A DNA stretch of 64,000 bases from an uncultured Porphyromonadaceae bacterium (GTDB taxonomy: Bacteria; Bacteroidota; Bacteroidia; Bacteroidales; Muribaculaceae): contig CABUWI010000003.1 in the NCBI GenBank assembly GCA_902495245.1, positions 62,001 through 126,000 of the forward strand, in the 5' to 3' direction. The translations under genes and the position numbers were made by a program. The notes under the pieces were generated by a model. It made no database searches, was not told the DNA's origin, and saw only the letters and a list, made by a program, of their open reading frames with translations. Position 1 is the stretch's first letter. Each line of letters starts with the position of its first letter. Of this stretch, positions 8,002 to 17,606 are shown one piece after another.

Positions 8002-9402
8002 TTATTTAATTTTGTTTGCTTTGGAGCCGGAGGCGAGTTGGCGGAGGAGGCGGGGAATGTCGGTGTTGTCGAGGGGACGGCCGAAGCGCTCGGCGCCGAC
8101 GCCGACGGCGAAGACGGGCACGGGGTTGCCGGTGTGTTTGGGCGACGTGAAGCCGTAGCCGGCAATTTCGTTCTGAATGGTGTAGGCTACTTCGGCAAAT
8201 TCGGGGTAGGTGGCGTAGAGGTTGACGCTTTCTTTGCCGTCTTTGCTGACGAAGGTGTGCTCGAAGGCTTCGCGCAGACGCTTTTCCTGACCGGCGCTGA
8301 GCTGCGATTCGGTGAAGAAGCCGAGCGCGTCGGTCAGATATTGTTTCATTTCTTCCCAGGTTACGGCGCGGCCGGAGCGGATAATGTCGAAGCATTCTTC
8401 GCTGAACTGCGCTTTCGATTTGTGCTGGCGGTCAACTACCTGCGGATACTGGTTGTAGCGCGTGGATTTTTGGCCGACAGTCATTCCGCCGGTTTCGTGG
8501 TCGGCAGTTACGACGATGAGGGTCTCGTCGGGGTGGGCGAGGTAGAAGTCGTAGGCTTGTCGGAGCACTTTGTCGTAGTCGAGCACCTCGCGGACAATGG
8601 TGATGCCGTCGTTGTCGTGGCCGGCCCAGTCGATGTTGCCGCCTTCGACCATGAGGAAGAAGCGCTCGGGCGACGTGCGCTGCATGTGGTCGATGGCGGC
8701 TTCGGTGAATTGGGCGAGGGTGTTGCCACGGGGCGAGTCGACGGCAAATCCGAGCTGGCCGGCAACGGTGTCGGTGTTGAGCAGAACTACGCGGTCGGCG
8801 TCGACGCCGCCGAGGTTTTCGGCACCGCGCACAATCTTGACGCCCTTGCCTTCGATTTCTTCATAGAGGCCGGTGTATTTGCCGCCGCGCATGGCGCCGC
8901 GGAGTTTGGCGCCTGCAAGGAACTTCACGGGTGAGTCGGCGAACTGCACGGCGATTTCGCGCCACATGCCGCGGTCGGGCACATGGGCGTAGAATGCCGC
9001 CGGAGTGGCGTCGTCGGGACATACGTTCGTGACGAGGCCGATGCCGTAGCCGAGTTCGTGGAGGTCATCGGCCACGTTGCGCGCGGCGACGCTGTCGGGC
9101 GTCATGCCGAGCATGTTGTTCTTGGTCTTGCGGCCGGTGGCGAGGGCGGTTCCGGCGGCTGCCGAGTCGGTTACGGGGGTGTCGGCCGAGTAGGTCGTGG
9201 CCATGCCGCCGTGGGGGAACTGCAGCATCAGCATCTTGTCTTGCTGTTTCTCGACGAGCCGGCGGTAGGTGTCGGCGGCCATTACCTGGCCGTGGCCCAT
9301 GCCGTCGCCGATGAAGTAGAAGATATATTTCGGGGCGTCGGCCGCGCCGGCGACAGACCATACAAGCAGCCCGGCGAGGAGAGATTTGAGTCGGAGAGTC
9401 AT
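8002..9402 (-). CDS. Secreted alkaline phosphatase
   Basis: Periplasmic phosphomonoesterase of the PhoA superfamily. An N-terminal signal peptide (about 1-21, ending AGAADA) precedes the metal-binding FIGDGMG segment near 31-37. The nucleophile region is DSAAAGTALATG (about 81-92, Ser in TDSA). Further metal ligands are in GGNIDWAGHDND, TADHETGG and the late SPKHTGNPVPV. The 466-residue length is typical of Bacteroidota alkaline phosphatases. It is 1 base from the end of the upstream lipoprotein gene, so the two are co-transcribed. No Pho box was recognised. Confidence 0.93.
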   Translation of the reverse strand: MTLRLKSLLAGLLVWSVAGAADAPKYIFYFIGDGMGHGQVMAADTYRRLVEKQQDKMLMLQFPHGGMATTYSADTPVTDSAAAGTALATGRKTKNNMLGMTPDSVAARNVADDLHELGYGIGLVTNVCPDDATPAAFYAHVPDRGMWREIAVQFADSPVKFLAGAKLRGAMRGGKYTGLYEEIEGKGVKIVRGAENLGGVDADRVVLLNTDTVAGQLGFAVDSPRGNTLAQFTEAAIDHMQRTSPERFFLMVEGGNIDWAGHDNDGITIVREVLDYDKVLRQAYDFYLAHPDETLIVVTADHETGGMTVGQKSTRYNQYPQVVDRQHKSKAQFSEECFDIIRSGRAVTWEEMKQYLTDALGFFTESQLSAGQEKRLREAFEHTFVSKDGKESVNLYATYPEFAEVAYTIQNEIAGYGFTSPKHTGNPVPVFAVGVGAERFGRPLDNTDIPRLLRQLASGSKANKIK

Positions 9403-9403
9403 C

Positions 9404-10375
9404 TTATTTGGGAAGTTTGGTGTAATCGGTTATCCGTTCGGTGATTTCGCCGTCGCGCAGAATGAAGAACATCGGCAGGGCGGTTACGCGATACTGGCCC
9501 ATGTGGGTGTCGTCGGCCGCTTCGCTCTGATAGACGTTGACCCATGGCAGCCCTTCGGTGGCAGCCGCCCAGAGGTGCTGGTTTTCGTGGAAACCGACCT
9601 CGAAGATTGCGGCGCCGGTGTTGCTTGCGTCGCCGAGCGCGCGGGTGATGGCCGGCGCATCGGCCGAGGCGAGGTCGACGTAGGCCAGAATGGCAACCGG
9701 GGAGTTCTCGACCGTTTCAGATAGTTTTCTCATCTTGCCCTCGCGGTCCATCAGCTCGATGTCGAAGTAGCTGATTTGAGGGGCGTAGATGATTTGCGGA
9801 TCGGTTTCGGCGGCGGTGTTGGCGGCTGGGGAGTTCATGCGCCCGAAATCGGCCAGCAGCACTGACGTGCGCGGGTCGGCGGGGTGCTCTTCCTTGTAGC
9901 GGTTGGCTACAGTGCGCAGCAGGGTGCGGTCGCGCATGATGCGCGTGGCATAATAGGCGGCCGTCGAGGCATATTGCCCGTCGAGGCTGCCAAGCACGCC
10001 GCGGCCGTCGGCTCCGGCGCTGACGGCCGAATCGACCGCGTTGAAGAGCAGAGCCTCGGCCGAGCCGCCACGGCGCCCCGAGGCGTCGAGCGTCAGCGTC
10101 TCGGTGCTGTCGGCCGGCAGATAGACGGTCTTGTCGCCCAGCCGCAGGCGGTAAATGGTGCCGTTGGCCGCAGGCAGGATAAAGCTGTATTTGCCGTCGG
10201 CCACCGAGGCCGAGTCGAGGGTGTGCCAGCCGCCCGAGGTGGTGGGGGCCTCGATGTAGACCGTGCCGACGCTTTCGGCGGTGTCGCCGTTGAGGCGCCA
10301 TGATTTATTGTCCGAGCAGCCGGCGACAATCAGCGTCGCGCCGGCTGCAAGCAGTGTTGCAAATGAGTGTTTCAT
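9404..10375 (-). CDS. DUF4369/thioredoxin-like lipoprotein lacking CXXC
   Basis: A 323-residue predicted lipoprotein: the lipobox IVAGC puts the acylated Cys at 20. The N-terminal half (about 28-130) resembles DUF4369 (a beta domain common before thioredoxin domains in Bacteroidota). The C-terminal 110 residues resemble an AhpC/TlpA-type thioredoxin fold, with the strand VAILAYVDL and the cis-Pro segment TALPMFFIL. Where the redox CXXC should be, the sequence reads DLASADAPA, so it is unlikely to be an active disulfide enzyme. Its exact role is unknown. It is co-transcribed with the alkaline phosphatase gene and sits 17 bases after ettA. Confidence 0.8.
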   Translation of the reverse strand: MKHSFATLLAAGATLIVAGCSDNKSWRLNGDTAESVGTVYIEAPTTSGGWHTLDSASVADGKYSFILPAANGTIYRLRLGDKTVYLPADSTETLTLDASGRRGGSAEALLFNAVDSAVSAGADGRGVLGSLDGQYASTAAYYATRIMRDRTLLRTVANRYKEEHPADPRTSVLLADFGRMNSPAANTAAETDPQIIYAPQISYFDIELMDREGKMRKLSETVENSPVAILAYVDLASADAPAITRALGDASNTGAAIFEVGFHENQHLWAAATEGLPWVNVYQSEAADDTHMGQYRVTALPMFFILRDGEITERITDYTKLPK

Positions 10376-10392
10376 CAGAGAGGTCGGGGTGT

Positions 10393-12081
<1,689 letters not shown>

Positions 12082-12107
12082 AAAAATTAAGGTTGATTTA
12101 AGCGGGG

Positions 12108-12674
12108 TTAACGTTTGCGATAGGCGGCCGTCTTGACGCGGTAGTCGCAGTTGACCTTACCGTCCATGAGATTGCGCAGCTTGTTGCGGATAAGCAGTTT
12201 GCGGGTGGCGCTTACGTGGTCCATGTAGACTTTGCCGTTCAGGTGGTCGACTTCGTGCTGCACGCAGCGGGCCAGGAAGCCGGTCATCTCCTCCTCGTGC
12301 TGCTCGAAGTTCTCGTCAAACCAGCGCAGCCTGATGTGTTCGACGCGGCTCACGTTCTCGCTCAGTCCCGGCAGGCTCAGGCAGCCCTCGCTGCGCGAGC
12401 ATTCCTCGCCGTCGAGCACGGTAACTTCGGGGTTGATGAGTACCATCTTGCGGTCGGCACACTCGGGGAACTGGTCTTTGAGCACGTCGGTGTCGATGAC
12501 CACGAGCTTGATGCTCAGGCCCACCTGGGGCGCGGCGAGTCCGCAGCCGTCGGCCGCATACATGGTTTCGAACATGTCGTCGACGAGCTTCTGCAGTTCG
12601 GGATAATCCTTGTCAATCGCCTTGGTTTCGCGGCGCAGAACGGGGTGGCCGTAAATATAGATAGGGAGTTTCAT
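12108..12674 (-). CDS. def: Peptide deformylase
   Basis: Metalloenzyme that removes the N-formyl group from nascent proteins. All three motifs are intact in the 188-residue protein: GCGLAAPQVG (43-52), EGCLSLP (96-102, metal Cys) and HEVDH (140-144, metal His pair and catalytic Glu). Its start overlaps the ruvX stop by 4 bp. It completes the formylation cycle with fmt at 73-966, although the two are not in one operon. Confidence 0.97.
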   Translation of the reverse strand: MKLPIYIYGHPVLRRETKAIDKDYPELQKLVDDMFETMYAADGCGLAAPQVGLSIKLVVIDTDVLKDQFPECADRKMVLINPEVTVLDGEECSRSEGCLSLPGLSENVSRVEHIRLRWFDENFEQHEEEMTGFLARCVQHEVDHLNGKVYMDHVSATRKLLIRNKLRNLMDGKVNCDYRVKTAAYRKR

Positions 12675-13096
12675 TGTTGGTTGTATATGCTTTGTAAATA
12701 ATCGGTTAGAATGATGGTGGCCGCCGTGCGGTCAACGAGGGCCTTGTCGCGTCGTGTCTGACGGCGCAGACCGGCGTCGAGAATGGCCTGATGGGCGAGG
12801 GTAGAGGTGAAGCGCTCGTCATAGAGCTCGAGTTTCACGCCCTCGGGCAGGCGGCGAGCCAGCGCGCGGGTAAACGGCTCGATGTAGCGCCATGATTCGG
12901 ACGGCTCGCCTCTGAGGGTGGTCGGTTTCCCGACCACGACAAGGTCAACGCGGTTGGCCTCCACATATTTCAGCACAAAATCAAGCACATCGCCCGACCC
13001 GACAGTGGTCAGAGGCGACGCGCTGATGCGCAACTCGTCGGTAACGGCGATGCCACACCGCCTGCGGCCATAGTCGATGCAGATGATTCTTGCCAT
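12671..13096 (-). CDS. ruvX: Putative pre-16S rRNA nuclease YqgF/RuvX
   Basis: A 141-residue RNase H-fold protein of the YqgF family, involved in 16S rRNA 5'-end maturation (older name: Holliday junction resolvase-like). It shows the early Asp in ICIDYGRRRCGIAVTD (about 5-20), the VVGKPTTLRGEPS segment near 56-68, YDERFTS near 89-95 and a late acidic residue in KALVDRTAATIIL. It is the first gene of the ruvX-def-ettA run. The upstream 240 bases hold a palindromic repeat pair, so the promoter may lie at 13100-13200. Confidence 0.92.
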   Translation of the reverse strand: MARIICIDYGRRRCGIAVTDELRISASPLTTVGSGDVLDFVLKYVEANRVDLVVVGKPTTLRGEPSESWRYIEPFTRALARRLPEGVKLELYDERFTSTLAHQAILDAGLRRQTRRDKALVDRTAATIILTDYLQSIYNQQ

Positions 13097-13236
13097 ATAC
13101 CTGCAAAGTTAGTGAATTTTCGCGAAAAACTAAAATCCGGCGAATAAGTCGCAAATTTTGCGAGTTATTAGTCGCTTTTTATGGAAAGAGCTCCCGCTAA
13201 TCTGTTTGAGGAGATTATAGGTCGGACGTGAATTTT

Positions 13237-13333
13237 GTAGGGACGCACGGCCCGTGCGTCCGCCGCGCCAAGACGCATAAACCGATGCGCCATTGGTTAT
13301 TACAGGCGGACGCACGAGCCGTGCGTCCCTACA
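13237..13333. repeat. Type-A palindromic repeat pair (inverted)
   Basis: Two palindromes of the form gtagggacgcacggcc-cgtgcgtcc (13237-13261, and inverted at 13306-13333) flank about 44 bases of unrelated sequence. Both ends carry the outward gtaggg/ccctac word. The same arrangement occurs at 45754-45848. It lies between lpxA and ruvX, which have their 3' and 5' ends here respectively; the whole 13097-13343 gap holds nothing else that I can name. Confidence 0.85.
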
Positions 13334-13343
13334 CGTGCAGAAG

Positions 13344-14123
13344 TCAGTAGTTGTTGCCTTTGAGGATTCCGCGGTGAGAGCCGCGCACAAAGTCCATGAC
13401 TTCGCGGCGGAAGTCGGAGTCGGGCACGTTGGCCTCGACGGCGGCCAGGGCGTCGGTCGTGTTGAGGTCGCTCGAGAAGATGATGCGGTAAATCTCCTGC
13501 AGGCCGGTAATCTGCTCGGCGGTGAATCCGCGGCGGCGCAGGCCGACGACGTTGATGCCGGCATAGCTGATGGGGTTGCGCGCGCAGACAATGTAAGGGG
13601 GCACGTCTTTGTTGACCAGCGAGCCGCCTTGCATCATGACGTGCGAGCCTATGTGGCAGAACTGGTGAATCAGCGAGCCGCCGCCAATGACTGCGTGATG
13701 GTCAATCACCACCTCGCCGGCAATCTGGCTGGCGTTGGAGATGATGCAGCGGTCGCCGATTACGCAGTCGTGGGCAATGTGGCTGTAGGCCATGATGAGG
13801 CAGTCTGAGCCGACAATGGTGGTGCCCTTCGATGCCGTGCCGCGGTTAACCGTGGCGCTTTCGCGAATGGTCGTGTTGTCGCCGATGACGGCCGTTGTTT
13901 TTTCTCCTTTGAATTTCAGGTCTTGCGGAATGCCGGCAATGACAGCGCCCGAGTGAATGTTGCAGTTGCGGCCGATGCGTGCGCCGTCGAGCACAACGGA
14001 GCCCGCATGAAGGTGTGTGCCTTCGCCGATTTCAACGTCGGCTGCCACGAATACGAACGGGTCGATGATTACTCCCGGGGCTATGCGCGCGTCGGGGTGT
14101 ATGCTTGCCAAGGGTTGGTTCAT
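13344..14123 (-). CDS. lpxA: Acyl-[ACP]-UDP-N-acetylglucosamine O-acyltransferase
   Basis: First step of lipid A synthesis: 3-O-acylation of UDP-GlcNAc. The 259-residue protein has a left-handed beta-helix built from hexapeptide repeats (about 8-190: IHPDARIAPG, VEIGEGTHLHAG and so on), with the catalytic His in the segment AYSHIAHDCVIG near 117-128, and a helical C-terminal domain. It sits 17 bases after lpxC/fabZ and is the last gene of the lpxD-lpxC/fabZ-lpxA transcript. Confidence 0.96.
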   Translation of the reverse strand: MNQPLASIHPDARIAPGVIIDPFVFVAADVEIGEGTHLHAGSVVLDGARIGRNCNIHSGAVIAGIPQDLKFKGEKTTAVIGDNTTIRESATVNRGTASKGTTIVGSDCLIMAYSHIAHDCVIGDRCIISNASQIAGEVVIDHHAVIGGGSLIHQFCHIGSHVMMQGGSLVNKDVPPYIVCARNPISYAGINVVGLRRRGFTAEQITGLQEIYRIIFSSDLNTTDALAAVEANVPDSDFRREVMDFVRGSHRGILKGNNY

Positions 14124-14140
14124 AGCTGTGTCTGTCAGAA

Positions 14141-15523
14141 TTATTTATTTTTGATAATCTGAGCCATGAACTCACATTCGGTTACGATTTTTTCGCCAAC
14201 GAAAGCGTAGCCTTTCATCACGGCACAGCCGCGGCGCATCGGGGTCATGAACGACACCAGGAATATCAGCGTGTCGCCCGGAACGACTTTCTGGCGGAAC
14301 TTCACGTTGTCAATCTTCATGAAATAGGTCGAGTAGCGTTCGGGCTCTTCGACCTGGCTCAGCACGAGCAGGCCGCCTGTCTGAGCCATGGCCTCGACGT
14401 GGAGTACGCCCGGCATCACCGGTTCCTGAGGGAAGTGGCCCTGGAAGAAAGGCTCGTTGCCCGTAACGTTCTTGATGCCGACGATGTGTTTGTCGCTTTT
14501 TTCGATGATTTTGTCAACGAGCAGGAAGGGATAGCGGTGGGGCAGCGAGCGCCTGATTGCGTTGATGTCCATAATAGGCTCGATGTTGGGATTATAGACC
14601 GGGGCCTGGATTTCCTGACGTTTCAGCTCTTTGCGAATCTGCTTGGCCAGGGTGGTGTTCAGCGAGTGGCCCGGGCGGGTGGCGATGATGCGTCCCTTGA
14701 GCGGACGGCCGATGAGGGCAATGTCGCCGAGGACGTCGAGCAGCTTGTGGCGTGCGGGTTCGTTGTCATGTTCGAGCGGACGGTTGTTGATGTAACCGAA
14801 CTCTTCGACCTTGACGTGAGGCGCGCCGACAACGTCGGCAATGTGGTCGAGCTGCTCCTGCGTCATGGGGCTGTCGTAAATGACGATTGCGTTGTCGAGG
14901 TCGCCGCCCTTGATGAGGTTGGCGTTGAGCAGCGGTTCGATTTCGCGCACAAAGACGAATGTGCGGCTGTTGGCAATCTGCTCGTTGAAGCCGGCGAGGC
15001 TGTCGAGGCTTGCAAACTGGTTGGGCAGCACGGGGCTGTCAAAGGCCACCATGGTGTCGATTGAGAACTCGTCGTCGGGCAGCACTTCAATCGACGCGCC
15101 GGTGGTGTCGTCGCGCACCTCGATTTTCTGTTTCACGACATAGAATTCCTTGTCGGCTTCCTGCTCGACGATTCCGGCGGCCGTGATGGCGTCGCTGATT
15201 TCTTTTGCCGAGCCGTCGAGAATGGGCATCTCGGGGGCGTTGACCTTGATGAGCACATTGTCGATTCCGGCGGCATAGAGGGCGGCCATTGCGTGTTCGA
15301 TGGTCGACACCAGCGCGTCGCCGCGGCCAATCACCGTGCCGCGGTTGGTCGATTTCACGTTTTCGGCCACGGCGTCGATTATCGGTTCGCCTTCAAGGTC
15401 GATGCGCTGGAATTTATAGCCGTGGTTGTCTGGTGCGGGACAGAATTCGGCCGTAATTTCCAGCCCGGTGTGTAGGCCTTTGCCTGAGAGGCTGAAGCTG
15501 TTTTTAAGCGTAGTCTGCTTCAT
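14141..15523 (-). CDS. lpxC/fabZ: Bifunctional UDP-3-O-acyl-GlcNAc deacetylase / 3-hydroxyacyl-ACP dehydratase
   Basis: A 460-residue fusion characteristic of Bacteroidota. Residues 1 to about 305 are LpxC, the zinc deacetylase that commits to lipid A: SIEV and STIEHAMAALYA (metal His near 79), LGDIALIGRPLKG and the late HSLNTTLAK. Residues about 315-460 are FabZ, the fatty-acid dehydratase: LPHRYPFLLVDKI, then the catalytic segment GHFPQEPVMPGVLHVEAMAQ. One polypeptide thus couples lipid A deacetylation with supply of acyl chains. It lies 10 bases after lpxD. Confidence 0.96.
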   Translation of the reverse strand: MKQTTLKNSFSLSGKGLHTGLEITAEFCPAPDNHGYKFQRIDLEGEPIIDAVAENVKSTNRGTVIGRGDALVSTIEHAMAALYAAGIDNVLIKVNAPEMPILDGSAKEISDAITAAGIVEQEADKEFYVVKQKIEVRDDTTGASIEVLPDDEFSIDTMVAFDSPVLPNQFASLDSLAGFNEQIANSRTFVFVREIEPLLNANLIKGGDLDNAIVIYDSPMTQEQLDHIADVVGAPHVKVEEFGYINNRPLEHDNEPARHKLLDVLGDIALIGRPLKGRIIATRPGHSLNTTLAKQIRKELKRQEIQAPVYNPNIEPIMDINAIRRSLPHRYPFLLVDKIIEKSDKHIVGIKNVTGNEPFFQGHFPQEPVMPGVLHVEAMAQTGGLLVLSQVEEPERYSTYFMKIDNVKFRQKVVPGDTLIFLVSFMTPMRRGCAVMKGYAFVGEKIVTECEFMAQIIKNK

Positions 15524-15533
15524 TTTAATGCGT

Positions 15534-16559
15534 TTATTTTTTATTTTCTTTTTCGATTTTGTTGACGCGGCTGAAAAGTTCGTCGATGCGGTTGACGTAG
15601 GCCGTCTGGCGCATCCACTTGCGCGCGTTGATGGCCGGAGAGCCCATGATGGTCTGATTGGGCGCGGTGTTGGTGTGCAGTCCGCTTTGCGCGCCGATGT
15701 TCACGCGGTCGCCGATTGTGATGTGGCCCGCAATGCCCACCTGACCGCCGACCATGCAGTTGCTGCCCACTTTGGTCGAGCCGGCTATGCCCACCTGCGA
15801 GGCCATCACGGTGTTCTCGCCGATTTCAACGTTGTGAGCCACCTGAATCAGGTTGTCGAGCTTGGTGCCGCGGCCCACTGCCGTGCAGCCCATCGTAGCG
15901 CGGTCAATCGTCGTGTTGGCGCCGATTTCAACGTCGTCGGCGATTTCAACGTGGCCCAGCTGCGGAATCTTGCTGTAGGTTCCGTCGGGGTTGGGAGCGA
16001 AGCCGAATCCGTCGGCGCCGATGACGGCACCGGCATGTATAATGCAGTTTTTGCCGATTTTGCAGCCGTGGTAAATTTTTGCGCCGGCATAGATGACGGT
16101 GCCTTCGCCGATGCTCACGCCCGGGCCGACATAGGCCTGCGGATAGATGGCTACGTTGCGGCCCACTTTTGCACCGTTGCCGATGTATGCGAAGGCGCCG
16201 ACATAGCAGTCGTCTGAAATTTCGACGCCGGGTGCGATGAACGCCGGCTGTTCGACTCCGCGGGGGCGCGGGTGAGTCAACTCGTCGACCATGCGCATCA
16301 GCTGCGCCAGGGCGGCATAGGGGTCTTTCACACGAATCAGCGTCGACTCTACAGGCTCTGTCGGGCGGAAGTCGTCGCTGACCAGCACGGCCGACGCGCC
16401 GGTTGTGTATATATAATGGCTGTATTTGGGATTGGCAAGAAATGTCAGAGCGCCGGAACCGGCTTCTTCTATTTTGGAAAAGGTTCGCAGAGTGGCGTCA
16501 GGGTTGCCCTCGACGGCGCCTCCGATTAGCTCTGCAATCTGTCGGGCGGAAAATTCCAT
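15534..16559 (-). CDS. lpxD: UDP-3-O-(3-hydroxyacyl)glucosamine N-acyltransferase
   Basis: Third step of lipid A synthesis, N-acylation of the product of LpxC. The 341-residue protein has a uridine-binding N-terminal domain (about 1-100, with ALTFLANPKY) and a hexapeptide-repeat beta-helix (about 105-300). The catalytic His is in the segment DNLIQVAHNVEIG near 235. A short C-terminal helix is rich in charged residues. It is the first gene of the lipid A block; a consensus promoter lies just upstream, back to back with that of engB. Confidence 0.95.
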   Translation of the reverse strand: MEFSARQIAELIGGAVEGNPDATLRTFSKIEEAGSGALTFLANPKYSHYIYTTGASAVLVSDDFRPTEPVESTLIRVKDPYAALAQLMRMVDELTHPRPRGVEQPAFIAPGVEISDDCYVGAFAYIGNGAKVGRNVAIYPQAYVGPGVSIGEGTVIYAGAKIYHGCKIGKNCIIHAGAVIGADGFGFAPNPDGTYSKIPQLGHVEIADDVEIGANTTIDRATMGCTAVGRGTKLDNLIQVAHNVEIGENTVMASQVGIAGSTKVGSNCMVGGQVGIAGHITIGDRVNIGAQSGLHTNTAPNQTIMGSPAINARKWMRQTAYVNRIDELFSRVNKIEKENKK

Positions 16560-16610
16560 TATGAATTATAAGTGGTATGCTTACTGTTGTAACACGTGTT
16601 TCTGAGACTG

Positions 16611-16642
16611 CAAATTTACGCTTTTTCCCTTAGTTATGCAAA
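16611..16642 (-). promoter_or_regulatory. Promoter for the lpxD-lpxC/fabZ-lpxA block
   Basis: On the minus strand, TTTG (16639-16642) and TAAATTTG (16611-16618) are spaced by 20 bases, matching the Bacteroidota consensus, about 50 bases before the lpxD start. Confidence 0.7.
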
Positions 16643-16649
16643 AAATGCT

Positions 16650-16657
16650 TAACTTTG
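16650..16657 (+). promoter_or_regulatory. -7 promoter box for engB
   Basis: TAACTTTG on the plus strand, 22 bases before the engB start. No clear TTTG lies at the expected distance; a T-rich stretch at 16622-16626 may substitute. It lies back to back with the lpxD promoter. Confidence 0.5.
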
Positions 16658-16679
16658 TAGCAACAAAACCCCCTCTTTT

Positions 16680-17297
16680 ATGCAGATTAACTCAGCTAAA
16701 TTCGCAATCAGCAACAGCGATGTGGCCAAGTGCCCGCCCGCGTCGCTCCATGAATATGCCTTTATCGGGCGCAGCAATGTCGGCAAGTCGTCGCTCATCA
16801 ACATGCTGACCCGCCGCAAAAATTTGGCCATGACGTCGGCCACTCCGGGCAAGACGACTCTGATAAATCATTTCCTCATCAATGACGGCTGGTATATCGT
16901 CGACCTTCCCGGTTACGGCTATGCTCGCCGCAGCAAGGACGACCGCAAGAAACTGGAGCGGATAATCAACGGCTACATTCTCGGCCGCCCGCAGATGACG
17001 TCGCTGTTCGTGCTTGTCGACGCACGCCACGAACCGCAGAAAATCGACATGGAATTCATGGGTTGGCTCGGCGAGAACGGCGTGCCTTTCGCCATCGTTT
17101 TCACCAAGGCCGACAAGCTCGGGCCGCGCAAGCTTGAAGAGAACATTGCCGCCTATAAGGCCGCGCTGGCCGAACAGTGGGAAGAACTACCGCCGATTTT
17201 CGTAACCTCGTCTGAAACGGGTGCAGGCCGCGACGAACTGCTCGACTATATCGACAACCTGAACTCGCTGCCCGTGCAGACATCATTTGAAGACTGA
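16680..17297 (+). CDS. engB: Ribosome biogenesis GTP-binding protein EngB/YsxC
   Basis: Small GTPase required for large-subunit assembly. The 205-residue protein shows all G motifs: G1 GRSNVGKSS (about 30-38), G2 in TPGKTT, G3 DLPGYG, G4 TKADK and G5 SSETG. Length and spacing are typical. It is transcribed divergently from lpxD and followed after 12 bases by an HU-family gene. Confidence 0.96.
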   Translation: MQINSAKFAISNSDVAKCPPASLHEYAFIGRSNVGKSSLINMLTRRKNLAMTSATPGKTTLINHFLINDGWYIVDLPGYGYARRSKDDRKKLERIINGYILGRPQMTSLFVLVDARHEPQKIDMEFMGWLGENGVPFAIVFTKADKLGPRKLEENIAAYKAALAEQWEELPPIFVTSSETGAGRDELLDYIDNLNSLPVQTSFED

Positions 17298-17309
17298 CAA
17301 AAGAAGACC

Positions 17310-17606
17310 ATGAGCAAGACATTCATTGCAGAACTGGCGCGGCGCACGGGGCGCGACCGCAAGGCCGCCGAGACCCTGCTGCAGGGGCTGGAGCGCGCAC
17401 TGCTGCGCCATTGCGGCGACTGCGACGTAGTGGCCGTGCCGGCTTTCGGCTCGTTCCGCACCGAAAAACATGACGAACAGATAGTTTCAGACCTCTCGAC
17501 GGGCGGCAAACTGCTTCTGCCCCCTGAAATAAGGGTCGTGTTCAGCCCCGCGGGCAAGTTGCGCAAACTTGTGGAATCGCATAACGACCCGTCAGCCAAT
17601 GGATAA
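17310..17606 (+). CDS. HU-family DNA-binding protein
   Basis: A 98-residue histone-like protein: helical N-terminal dimerisation part (about 1-42), then the strand region with the GSF element (VVAVPAFGSFRTEK) and a shortened DNA-binding arm (EIRVVFSPAGKLRKLV). It lacks the RNP-type arm tip of canonical HU, so its DNA binding may differ. It overlaps the next gene, itself HU-like, by 8 bp, so the two products are probably coupled and may form a heterodimer; that is inference. Confidence 0.85.
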   Translation: MSKTFIAELARRTGRDRKAAETLLQGLERALLRHCGDCDVVAVPAFGSFRTEKHDEQIVSDLSTGGKLLLPPEIRVVFSPAGKLRKLVESHNDPSANG

